DNA from: JAXDLH01 sp034666705
Lineage (GTDB): Bacteria; Chloroflexota; UBA6077; SHYK01
Reading direction: 5' to 3'
Assembly (NCBI GenBank): GCA_034666705.1
Contig: JAXDLH010000464.1
Location: 1 to 13,884, forward strand
DNA length: 13,884 bases
Of the stretch, positions 1-6,807 are shown in pieces. Position 1 is the stretch's first letter; each line of letters begins with the position of its first letter. The notes under the pieces were generated by a model. It saw nothing but the letters and a program-made list of their open reading frames with translations. It was not told the DNA's origin and did not search any database. The position numbers were made by a program, and so were the translations under genes.

Positions 1-2
1 GC

Positions 3-467
3 CGCGAACGGGACGCGCGGATCCACGTGCTCACCGGACCTGTGATGCTGGTTGACGATAAGGGCGAGAACCCTATTCTCAAATGGCTGGAGCGAGGACT
101 CCTCACATCTGTCCATCATCTCCCATATCGCGCGGCACTGAACCCGTTCCTGGTCGTCGAGACGTCGGACTCCTATCAGTTGGAGACGGAGATGGCGCAG
201 TCTCCGCTGCTTCCTCTAGCCGAGGGAAACTGGTTGGATTCTGATGCGTTCACTGCCGACGAGCGTCGAGAGCGCGCTCAGTACATGCGGTACATATTCG
301 AGGGTTGGCAGCAGCGGATCAAGAAGAGCGGCGTGCCGCACATGAGTGAGCTCCCGATTCTCCTTGACATGTCGGCCCTCGCCGACCTGTGCGCGCGAAC
401 TCAGGCATCTGAGCGGCTATTTGACTACCTGGAGCCGGAAGCACTACTCTCTCTCCTCGGCAGCTAG
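3..467 (+). CDS. Partial gene (5' end outside window), unrecognised; possibly PLD-like/sensor C-terminus
   Basis: The frame is open from base 3, so the visible 154 codons are the C-terminal part of a longer protein; a GTG at 27 is only an internal candidate start. I do not recognise the family. The visible part starts with a beta-rich stretch (RIHVLTGPVMLVDD), then a segment with NPFLVVE, then a charged helix (DERRERAQYMRYIFEGWQQR). This order loosely recalls the PLD-like domains fused to helix-turn-helix regulators, but no HxK catalytic motif is visible. No membrane segment or cyclic-nucleotide-binding domain is seen. It ends 39 bases before a nucleotide cyclase on the same strand, so the two are probably co-transcribed and this may be the cyclase's partner. 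Function unknown; the PLD-like suggestion is weak. Confidence 0.6.
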   Translation, partial: RERDARIHVLTGPVMLVDDKGENPILKWLERGLLTSVHHLPYRAALNPFLVVETSDSYQLETEMAQSPLLPLAEGNWLDSDAFTADERRERAQYMRYIFEGWQQRIKKSGVPHMSELPILLDMSALADLCARTQASERLFDYLEPEALLSLLGS

Positions 468-506
468 AGCGAGTCCAGACGCACTGGGTCGTCATGCGGA
501 GGGGTA

Positions 507-1130
507 GTGCCGGTCGAATGGGGTCAAAAGGAGCCCAGGTGGACGGACCTCACTGTTCTCGTTACTGACATCCGCGAGTCGACGGACAAAGTCAATAATT
601 GCCCGCCCGAACTACTCGCCCACTTCATGTATGAGCTCCACCAGCTCACCCAGAACCCGCTCTCCGACGTTTGCGAGGGAGACCCGAACCTCGCACGTGT
701 CAATGTTTTTCTCGGTGACGGCTTTCTGGTCCTTTTCCAGGACCGAGAGGACGAGCATTTTCCGGAGGGGCCACGGCGCGCCATCGACGCTGCGGCGAGG
801 ATGCAGCATCGGTACGAGGCATTGACACACACGACGGAATATTCGCAGCGGCAGTTCGATGCGACGAGTCTCGTCGCCGGTATTTCCTTCGGTGGCGTCA
901 TTTACGGCGCTTTCGACGGAACCGGTGAGAGAAGCACCGCCGTTGGGAGATTGGTCAACCTAGCATTTCGACTGGCTCAGGTTGCAGAGCATGGACAGAT
1001 CGTGGTTTCTGAGGAGGTGCAGCAACACGCCTCAGCCAAGTTGACCGCATTCGAATTCACGCCAGGCACGCTGCCCATGGAAGCCAAAGGGTTCGAGGGA
1101 CGGCCATATTACCTGGCCCGAGCCCAGTAG
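507..1130 (+). CDS. Stand-alone class III adenylate/guanylate-type nucleotide cyclase
   Basis: A 207-residue protein that is little more than one class III cyclase catalytic domain. The first metal-binding Asp is D21 in VLVTDIRES and the second is D71 in FLGDGF. The transition-state Asn/Arg pair is N151 and R155 in VNLAFRL. No receiver, HAMP, membrane or HTH part is present, so it is a soluble cytoplasmic enzyme. By eye alignment, the positions that hold adenine-recognising Lys and Asp in adenylate cyclases are Val67 and Arg148, so the product may not be cAMP. The start is GTG 507 with GGAGG at 498-502. The gene lies 39 bases after an unrecognised gene, which may be a partner or effector. Base composition is visibly less GC-rich than in the catabolic genes to the right, which hints at transfer. 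The cyclase fold is secure; substrate and role are inference. Confidence 0.88.
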   Translation: MPVEWGQKEPRWTDLTVLVTDIRESTDKVNNCPPELLAHFMYELHQLTQNPLSDVCEGDPNLARVNVFLGDGFLVLFQDREDEHFPEGPRRAIDAAARMQHRYEALTHTTEYSQRQFDATSLVAGISFGGVIYGAFDGTGERSTAVGRLVNLAFRLAQVAEHGQIVVSEEVQQHASAKLTAFEFTPGTLPMEAKGFEGRPYYLARAQ

Positions 1131-1191
1131 CCGGCCTCGCGCTACGATCCTCTATCCCCGCACTCCGGAAATAGCAGCGGTCCCGTTTCCT

Positions 1192-1223
1192 ACCTCTCGA
1201 GCCCACACTTTAGAGGGAGAGGT
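1192..1223 (+). terminator. Weak inverted repeat after the cyclase
   Basis: Arms ACCTCTC (1192-1198) and GAGAGGT (1217-1223) enclose an 18-base loop, about 60 bases after the cyclase stop. There is no T-run, so this is at most a weak terminator or a chance repeat. I see nothing else in the 1131-1354 gap. Confidence 0.2.
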
Positions 1224-1354
1224 CAGGGAGCAGCGCGCCATCCAGACAGTCCCAGTCACTAAATGCGGCTGGCTGACTGATAGACAATGGCCGCATAACC
1301 CCGTAGAATCGCCGGAGGCGGGTCCACATGGTGACGTGGGCGCACTCTGTCTAT

Positions 1355-1360
1355 GGAGGA
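1355..1360 (+). promoter_or_regulatory. Shine-Dalgarno deciding the start of the substrate-binding protein
   Basis: GGAGGA lies six bases before ATG 1367, the best-placed start in this frame. It directly abuts ATG 1361 and lies downstream of ATG 1328, so both earlier in-frame ATGs are poorer choices. Confidence 0.6.
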
Positions 1361-1366
1361 ATGCCG

Positions 1367-2503
1367 ATGCACGGTGGCATCAGGTCGCGCGGGCTGCGAC
1401 CATTGGTCCGGGCAATCGCGGCAGGTATCGCGTGTTTCGCACTCGTCAGCGTAGTCGGACCGCTCGGCGCCTCCGCCGGCGTGGGCCAGACCGACATGGA
1501 CACCCTTGTCGCGGCCGCCAGGCAGGAGGGCGTGGTCGTGATGTACGGGCCCCGCGGTCTCGCGGAGCTGCCCAACATCCTGAAGGCACGCTTCGAGGCC
1601 GAGTACGGCATCCGCGTCGAGTATTTGAACGAGGATGGACCACCAGCGTGGCTCGACCGCGTGCCGCGCGAGCGAGCCGCCGGTCAGTACAACTGGGACG
1701 TGCTGTTTGGCGGAGCCGACACCCTCATGTTCAACGCCAAGGCCGCCGGCCTGATCGATCACATTACCCCGGCACTGGTCGATCCGACCGTGGCTGACCC
1801 GCGCTACTGGCAGGGCGGCCGCATTCCCTACATCGACACCGAGGACTACGTGCTGCCCGTGCTGGCCGCGGCCGGTCAGTCGTTCTGGGTCAACACGGCC
1901 AAGGCCAGCCCATCGGACATCACGAGCTACCACGACCTGCTCGATCCGCGCTGGCGCGGCCAGATCGTCTTCGCCAACGACCCGCGCACCTCGGGCTCGG
2001 GGCGCACCACGCTGACGTTCCTCTACGGGCTCCCGGGCTTCGGGGCGGACTTCATCCGCCAGTTCGTCCAGCAGCAGGAGCTGCGCATCGGGAGCAACGA
2101 CGATGAGGTCGCCGCCATGCTCTCCGCCCACGACTTCGCCCTCTGTGTGTGCAACCGCGCGAGCATCGAGCTGCTTGGGAACCAGGGCGTGACCATGGCC
2201 GGACTCGACTCGCACCGCATTCGCGAGGGCGGCAGTTTGAACTCCTCGTTCGCCAACTTCTCGATGATGAATCACCCGGCGCACCCGAATGCCGCGAAGC
2301 TCTACGCCAACTGGGTGCTCTCGCAGCGGGTAGGGCAGGCGCTGGTGAGCCTGACCGAGATTCCGAGCATGCGGGCGGACGTGGATAACTCGCGCCTGCC
2401 GCTCGAGAACCTGCCGGAGCCAGGCTGGGTGTTTACGAACACCGAAGCCAGTCTGACCCAGAGCCGCGAGGTGGTGGACCTCATCACCCCGCTTTTGCGG
2501 TAG
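1367..2503 (+). CDS. ABC transporter extracellular substrate-binding protein (iron/polyamine type)
   Basis: From ATG 1367 the product is 378 residues. It opens with a classical signal peptide: Arg-rich n-region (GGIRSRGLRPLVRA), hydrophobic core (IAAGIACFALVSVVGPLG) and an Ala-Ser-Ala cleavage region near residue 36. The mature part reads like the family 1/6 periplasmic binding proteins of Fe3+, thiamine and spermidine importers: an early VAAARQEGVVVMYG strand, the YNWDVLFGGAD stretch, LLDPRWRGQIVFANDPRTSGSG, and a C-terminal HPNAAKLYANWVLS helix. No Cys follows the hydrophobic core, so it is probably not a lipoprotein. No permease or ATPase gene is nearby, so it is an orphan binding protein here. 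It lies 149 bases before a Rieske oxygenase gene, and its ligand could be a substrate of that pathway, though metal or other ligands are equally possible. Confidence 0.85.
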   Translation: MHGGIRSRGLRPLVRAIAAGIACFALVSVVGPLGASAGVGQTDMDTLVAAARQEGVVVMYGPRGLAELPNILKARFEAEYGIRVEYLNEDGPPAWLDRVPRERAAGQYNWDVLFGGADTLMFNAKAAGLIDHITPALVDPTVADPRYWQGGRIPYIDTEDYVLPVLAAAGQSFWVNTAKASPSDITSYHDLLDPRWRGQIVFANDPRTSGSGRTTLTFLYGLPGFGADFIRQFVQQQELRIGSNDDEVAAMLSAHDFALCVCNRASIELLGNQGVTMAGLDSHRIREGGSLNSSFANFSMMNHPAHPNAAKLYANWVLSQRVGQALVSLTEIPSMRADVDNSRLPLENLPEPGWVFTNTEASLTQSREVVDLITPLLR

Positions 2504-2515
2504 AACGCTATATAA

Positions 2516-2550
2516 CCCCTCCCTTGAAAGCAGGGGGGAGAGGGCCTCTC
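2516..2550. repeat. Small GC-rich intergenic palindromic repeat
   Basis: CCCCTCCC (2516-2523) is followed after a short A-rich spacer by GGGGGGAG (2533-2540), then by the near-perfect palindrome GAGAGGGCCTCTC (2538-2550). It lies between the binding-protein gene and the Rieske gene, and resembles the C-run/G-run palindromes at 3926-3940 and 4057-4081. It could act as a transcription-stopping hairpin or be a copy of a dispersed repeat family. Confidence 0.55.
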
Positions 2551-2652
2551 ACGGCGGCGGACAAGCCCCCACGCCGGCTATTACACTGACCGGAATCGCG
2601 ATCTATCGTTGGATCGAAGCTCGATGCGATCCCAGGGAAAGGTTCGAAGCGG

Positions 2653-3897
2653 ATGTTAACAAAGGAAGAGAACGAGCGATTGACGCGCGTTGGCCCCGGC
2701 ACGCCGATGGGCGGGCTGCTCCGGCGCTACTGGTACCCCGTGGCCGGCGTAGCCGAGCTGGAGGACGAGCCGACGAAGGCGGTGCGGCTGCTCGGCGAGG
2801 ACCTGGTGCTCTACCGCGACCGCAGCGGGGAGTACGGCCTGCTCGGGCAACACTGCCCGCACCGCAAGGCCTCGCTGGAGTACGGCGTGCCGGAGGAGCA
2901 CGGGCTCCGCTGCTGTTACCACGGCTGGCTCTTCGACCCGGCCGGCAATTGCCTCGAGCAGCCGGCCGAGCCTGCCGAGAGCAGCTTCAAGGACCGCATC
3001 CACCACACCGCGTACCCGGTGCAGCCGTTGGGCGGGCTGCTCTGGGCCTACCTGGGCCCCCAGCCGGCGCCGCTGCTGCCGAGGTTTGACGTCTTCGCCT
3101 GGGAGGACGCCTGGCGGGACATCGGCGTCAACGTGATCCCGTGCAACTGGCTGCAGTGCGTGGAGAACTCGATCGACCTGACCCACGTGGACTGGCTGCA
3201 CGGCCACTACTACGACTATGTATTGGAGCGGAAGGGCAAGCCGCGGCGGACCGAGCGCGTCTACGGCGGTGCCCACCACGTCAAGATCGGCTTTGACCTC
3301 TTCGACTTCGGCATCGTGAAGCGACGCATGGTCGAGGGGAGCACCGAGGAGTCGTGGACGTGGGCCGAGGGCACGAATCCACTCATCTTCCCGAACGCCA
3401 CCCGCGCGGGCGGCAGCGGCTCACTGCAGATTCGCGTGCCCGTCGACGACACACATACGATGAACGTGCTGTACTCATGCTACCGACCGAACGACGGCCA
3501 ACCGGTGCCTGCCCAGGAGCGGATCCCGGTTTACAACGTGCCGGTATACGAGCAGAGTGGCAGGTACAAGACCGACTGGATCACCGGCCAGGACATGATG
3601 GCGTGGGTGACGCAGGGCCCGATCATGGACCGCACGGATGAGAAGCTCGGCGCCTCCGACCAGGGGATCATCTTCTACCGCAAGGTGCTGGTGGACCAAC
3701 TGGAGAAGGTGGAGCGCGGCGAGGACCCGCTCGGCGTGCTGCGCGACCCCGCGAAGAACGTGCTGATCGAGCTGAAGCGAGAGCGAAACACGGGCCGCAC
3801 CGGCTTCATGGATAACCACTGGCAGCAATTCAGCCCGATTTTTAAGGAGGCGAAGGCGCTTCTGGAACGATCCAAGGCGACGCCGGTGGAACGATAA
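2653..3897 (+). CDS. Rieske non-heme iron oxygenase, phthalate 4,5-dioxygenase-like alpha subunit
   Basis: The 414-residue protein has a complete N-terminal Rieske [2Fe-2S] domain: C68-P-H70 and, 16 residues on, C87-x-x-H90 in RCCYHGW. The C-terminal catalytic domain carries the 2-His part of the mononuclear iron site in ENSIDLTHVDWLHG (H178, H183; D175 is the bridging acid). A likely third ligand is D314 in TGQDMMAW. GPIMDRTDEKLGASD (322-336) is typical of the phthalate-dioxygenase branch. These enzymes add oxygen to carboxylated aromatics or demethylate them, with electrons from a separate reductase, which is not present here. The start is ATG 2653, with a weak upstream purine-rich stretch. 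The next same-strand gene encodes a dihydroxyphthalate-decarboxylase-like protein, which fits a phthalate-like route (hydroxylate, then decarboxylate). The family is secure; the substrate is inferred. Confidence 0.9.
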   Translation: MLTKEENERLTRVGPGTPMGGLLRRYWYPVAGVAELEDEPTKAVRLLGEDLVLYRDRSGEYGLLGQHCPHRKASLEYGVPEEHGLRCCYHGWLFDPAGNCLEQPAEPAESSFKDRIHHTAYPVQPLGGLLWAYLGPQPAPLLPRFDVFAWEDAWRDIGVNVIPCNWLQCVENSIDLTHVDWLHGHYYDYVLERKGKPRRTERVYGGAHHVKIGFDLFDFGIVKRRMVEGSTEESWTWAEGTNPLIFPNATRAGGSGSLQIRVPVDDTHTMNVLYSCYRPNDGQPVPAQERIPVYNVPVYEQSGRYKTDWITGQDMMAWVTQGPIMDRTDEKLGASDQGIIFYRKVLVDQLEKVERGEDPLGVLRDPAKNVLIELKRERNTGRTGFMDNHWQQFSPIFKEAKALLERSKATPVER

Positions 3898-3909
3898 CGT
3901 AAGCCCGGG

Positions 3910-4104
3910 CCGGGGACAGCCCTCTCCCCCAAATTGGGGGAAGGAGATGCGCCAATGTCCGGTATGACTCCCCCTTTCCGCGCCGGGTCCTTCGACAGGC
4001 TCAGGACGAGCGGGGGGGAGGGGGTTAGGTTGCCCCGGGCTCGAACGTTGGGATAGCCCCTCCCCAAAATTGGGGGAGGGGGCGGGGAAGAGGGCCGTCC
4101 CCGG
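3910..4104. repeat. 195-bp MITE-like palindromic element
   Basis: The ends form an imperfect terminal inverted repeat: 3910-3930 against the reverse complement of 4084-4104 matches at 19 of 21 positions (both begin CCGGGGAC when read inward). Just inside each end is a C-run/AAATT/G-run palindrome: CCCCCAAATTGGGGG at 3926-3940, and CCCCTCCCC...GGGGAGGGG at 4057-4081. A further REP-like core lies in the middle at 3988-4012. It carries no coding capacity and fills almost the whole gap between the Rieske gene and the next gene. It is either a non-autonomous mobile element or a nested cluster of REP/BIME units. Confidence 0.6.
3988..4012. repeat. REP-like core (TTCGACAGGCTCAGGACGA type)
   Basis: The 19-base core TTCGACAGGCTCAGGACGA resembles the short repeat written CTTCGACAAGCTCAGG in many GC-rich bacterial genomes. 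I recognise that pattern from memory and have not searched for it. The GTCCT and AGGAC ends can pair. Confidence 0.55.
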
Positions 4105-4170
4105 GGCCGCGCGCGCGAGCCGTGCCGGCGCCGCGCGAGCCGGCCAATTGAACGACGAAGCATAGACGCG

Positions 4171-4180
4171 AAGGAGGTGA
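4171..4180 (+). promoter_or_regulatory. Full-length Shine-Dalgarno before the decarboxylase-like gene
   Basis: AAGGAGGTGA is complementary to the whole usual anti-Shine-Dalgarno tail of 16S rRNA. GGAGG ends six bases before GTG 4184. It fixes the GTG start and predicts strong translation. Confidence 0.75.
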
Positions 4181-4183
4181 AGC

Positions 4184-5167
4184 GTGGCGGACCTGAAGAT
4201 CAAGATGGCAGCCAAGATCTACGACCGGACCCTGCCGTTCTTTCTGGGCCGGATCAAGCCGCAGGGCATCGAGCTCGAGATGGTAGACATCACGGAGGGC
4301 GCGCCGAAGCCGCCGGGCCTTGGCAAGGGCCATCCGGCCCACATGCACGCCGGGCTCGTGGACTGCTCCGAGCACTCGGCGTCCGTGTACCTCGTGATGA
4401 AGGAGATGGGCTGCGATTTCACGGCGATTCCGGTCTTCCCGCACCGCCGCTTCCGCCATGCCTACATCTTTGTCCACCGGGACGCGGGCATTAAGACGCC
4501 GAAGGACCTCGAGGGACGCAAGGTCGGGGTGCCGCGACTGGCGAATACCGCGGCGCTCTGGGCTCGCGGCGCGCTGACGCACGCGTACGACGTGGACTAC
4601 AGCAAAGTGCACTGGGTGCCGTTCTCGGAGGAGTACGCCGAGGGGATGGAGAAGTCGAAGGAGGTCGACCTCGCCGCGGTGATGTCGAACAAATCCGAGG
4701 CCCAGGCGCTCATCGACGGCGACGTCGACGCTTATATCTCGCCGAGCGAGTCCGACGAGATGTTCAAAGAAGGCTCGGTCATCACGCGGCTCTTTCCCAA
4801 CTTCCGCGAGGAGGAGCAGGAGTACTTCCGCCGCACCCAGCTCTTCCCGATCATGCACACCTTCGTAGTGCGCGACAATCTGCTGCAGAACGAGCCCTGG
4901 ATCGTGGGCAGCCTGATGGATGCCTGGAACGAATCGATGCGCCGGACGTACCGCTGGGTGCGCGATCAGCGCAAGAGCATCCTGGTGTGGGCCGGCGATT
5001 ACTATCTGCAGGAGCGCGAGTTCTTCGGCGACTTCGATCCGTGGAAGATGGACTTCCAATACAACTACAAGGCGCTCGACGCCCTCTGCCAGTACGGCTA
5101 CGAGCAGAAGCTGGTCGAGACGCGCTTCAAGCCTGAGGACATCTGGGTGACGGGCCCGACCAGCTAG
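4184..5167 (+). CDS. 4,5-dihydroxyphthalate decarboxylase-like protein (substrate-binding-protein fold)
   Basis: The 327-residue product resembles Pht5-type 4,5-dihydroxyphthalate decarboxylases, which share the type 2 periplasmic-binding-protein fold. Typical stretches are PVFPHRRFRHAYIFVH (83-98), AGIKTPKDLEGRKVGVP (101-117) with NTAALWARGAL following, and FPIMHTFVVRD (221-231). No signal peptide is present, so it should stay in the cytoplasm. That favours an enzyme over an ABC-transporter binding protein, although databases often label this family as the latter. It follows a phthalate-dioxygenase-type Rieske gene on the same strand, 286 bases away, so a role in removing a carboxylate from a hydroxylated aromatic is plausible. 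The start is GTG 4184 behind a perfect ribosome-binding site. Substrate unproven. Confidence 0.78.
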   Translation: MADLKIKMAAKIYDRTLPFFLGRIKPQGIELEMVDITEGAPKPPGLGKGHPAHMHAGLVDCSEHSASVYLVMKEMGCDFTAIPVFPHRRFRHAYIFVHRDAGIKTPKDLEGRKVGVPRLANTAALWARGALTHAYDVDYSKVHWVPFSEEYAEGMEKSKEVDLAAVMSNKSEAQALIDGDVDAYISPSESDEMFKEGSVITRLFPNFREEEQEYFRRTQLFPIMHTFVVRDNLLQNEPWIVGSLMDAWNESMRRTYRWVRDQRKSILVWAGDYYLQEREFFGDFDPWKMDFQYNYKALDALCQYGYEQKLVETRFKPEDIWVTGPTS

Positions 5168-5177
5168 TGGGCAACCC

Positions 5178-5207
5178 GCCCCCGCCCCCGCCCCCGCCCC
5201 CGCCCCC
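5178..5207. repeat. (GCCCCC)5 hexanucleotide tandem repeat
   Basis: Five perfect GCCCCC units lie 10 bases after the decarboxylase-like stop. They are followed by TGCGGGGGAGGGTTGGGG, which can pair with the C-tract (CCCCC-TGC-GGGGG hairpin). The minus strand has five runs of five G and is a strong G-quadruplex candidate. The copy number may vary between strains. Confidence 0.85.
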
Positions 5208-5279
5208 TGCGGGGGAGGGTTGGGGCGGAGGGTAGCCTCCAGCTCCAAGCACAACGTCTAGACCACAAGAGGAGCACCG

Positions 5280-5894
5280 TTGGCAACAGCAGAGCGGCTG
5301 GACCCGGCGCGCACCGCGCTGGTGGTGTTTGACATGCAGAAGGGGCAGTTCGAGGTGAACGACCCCGAGCGCCAGCGCTGGCTGCGCGAAAGCAACGTCC
5401 TGGGGAACTGCGTCGAGCTGCTCCAGGTGGCTCGTGGGGCCGGGCTGCCGGTGTTCTACGTCCAGAACACCCGGCGGCCCGACTTCGCGGACCAGAAGGA
5501 GGTGCTGACCGACGCCAGCATCGCCGGCGGCGGCGCCCACGGCGGTCCGATCGTCGGTACGCGGCCGTGGGAGTTCGTGGACGAGATCGCGCCGCACCCC
5601 GAGGACTACGTGGTACCGAAATACCGCCATGGCGCATTCTCGGCCACCGCGCTGGACACGCTGCTGCGGGCGCGCGGCGTCGATACGATCATCCTGTGCG
5701 GCGTGCGAACCACGGTGGGCATCGAGACGACGGTCCGCGATGGCCGCGACCTCGGCTACCACCTCGTGCTGGTGCGCGACGCCACTGGCGGCGTCAGCCC
5801 CGAGGAGCACAACTGGACGGTGGAGCACATCTTCCCGATGCTCGCCCGCGTCCGCACCCACGCCCAAGTCGCAGCGATGCTCGGCAGCACATAG
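5280..5894 (+). CDS. Isochorismatase-fold hydrolase-like protein lacking the cysteine nucleophile
   Basis: A 204-residue single-domain protein of the isochorismatase/cysteine-hydrolase superfamily. The N-terminal ALVVFDMQ gives catalytic Asp18, and VVPKYRHGAF gives Lys114. The conserved turn that normally reads GVATNVCVE here reads GVRTTVGIE, so the nucleophile position is Gly147; Cys140 (ILCGV) is the common non-catalytic one. True isochorismatases such as EntB also have Gly there and hydrolyse a vinyl ether without cysteine, whereas amidase-type members need the Cys. This protein should therefore not be called a nicotinamidase-like amidase. The start is TTG 5280 with GGAG at 5271-5274. It follows the decarboxylase-like gene by 112 bases and may belong to the same pathway. 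Substrate unknown. Confidence 0.87.
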   Translation: MATAERLDPARTALVVFDMQKGQFEVNDPERQRWLRESNVLGNCVELLQVARGAGLPVFYVQNTRRPDFADQKEVLTDASIAGGGAHGGPIVGTRPWEFVDEIAPHPEDYVVPKYRHGAFSATALDTLLRARGVDTIILCGVRTTVGIETTVRDGRDLGYHLVLVRDATGGVSPEEHNWTVEHIFPMLARVRTHAQVAAMLGST

Positions 5895-5956
5895 CGCCGA
5901 CCCGTCAGCAATCGGTCGATTGCGTCTGGCTCGACCGCCGAATCCTTGCAAATCGA

Positions 5957-6745
5957 TTACTGCGCTTCGAGCGCCTTCACGATTTCCCCACGGGTGCGCT
6001 TGACGCTGCACAGCGCCCGCACCTCGTCGCGGTCCAGAATCTTATCCACGTAGACTTCGGCCGTCACCGGGTAGGCGAGGATCTCGCGCGAGTTACTGAA
6101 GCGCACGAGGTCGGCGAGACTCGGGTCGACCTGCACGCTCGGTGGGGTCGCGAAGCTGACCGTGACTGGTCGGCTCGCCCAGCCACAGCAGACAAGGACC
6201 TTCGTCCGCTTCCTTTGCAGATCGAAAAAGAGGGGACCATCATGCGGGCGTCGCGGCGAAGGTCGGGGTCGTCGGCCAGCCGGGCCGCGGCTTCGATGGT
6301 TGCAGCGGCCCCATCGGGGACTTCGCGGGCGAGTGCCGCCCCGAGCGCCTGGAGGAGCGCGAGTTTCCCCGGGGAAGCGCCCGGTGCCGTGCTGCGCGGC
6401 GAGCTCGATCGCCGCATACAGGCCATCATCGAACTGCTTCGCCTTGTGGGCGGGCAGGGTGGCCGGGACCATCCCGCTCTGCCGGTAGCGTCTCTCCAAC
6501 GCGTCCAGCGGTGTCGGATAGAACTCGATCTCGGCCAACCATCGTCCGTCGCGACTAAGAGGAACCTCCTGATCCTCGGGCAGATCGATCGCGATCACCT
6601 GCGGGCCACGGTCGATGCGCACGAGGACGCGGCCGATCACGGTTTCCCGGGCGAATGCCGGGTGCGCGGGGGCCGCCTGGCCCGCCGAACCGCCGTGGCC
6701 GAGGTTCTCGAGTCCACCAAGCATCCGTTGTACGTGCTCTTGCAT
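5957..6745 (-). pseudogene. Unrecognised gene with two compensating frameshifts
   Basis: Starting at ATG 6745 (GAAGGG-like ribosome site upstream), the minus strand encodes a plausible protein start (MQEHVQRMLGGLENLG...) as far as about base 6370. There the sensible reading moves to another frame, KLALLQALGAALAREVPDG onward, for about 42 codons, and returns near 6225-6240. It ends as REILAYPVTAEVYVDKILD...KALEAQ. The original frame stays open across the middle but reads as Arg/Pro-rich nonsense. The shifts lie at homopolymers (CCCCGGGG at 6367-6374; AAAAAGAGGGG at 6225-6235). It is therefore a decaying gene or a pair of sequencing errors. I recognise no family. It opens a run of gene fragments, which favours decay. 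Confidence 0.55.
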
Positions 6746-6807
6746 GGGTATCCCTTCGCTATCCTGATAGCGTTCAGCAAAAGGCCGGTCCGGCAACGGC
6801 CGCGGGC

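Noticed and set aside
507..1130. Calling the cyclase a definite Pycsar PycC
   Set aside because: No cyclic-nucleotide-binding TIR or TM effector is visible next to it, and class III cyclases have many other roles; kept only as a hypothesis.
1259..2284. Minus-strand open frame (341 codons) opposite the substrate-binding protein
   Set aside because: The plus strand carries a signal peptide and a well-formed binding-protein sequence; this frame is low-complexity.
5178..5207. CRISPR-like array
   Set aside because: The units are six bases with no spacers; this is a microsatellite. No CRISPR-type repeat-spacer pattern was seen anywhere in the window.
4025..5254. Long minus-strand open frame (409 codons) opposite the decarboxylase-like gene
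   Set aside because: Composition-driven shadow of a GC-rich gene; the plus-strand gene has a perfect ribosome site and clear family motifs, while this frame is low-complexity with no recognisable domain.
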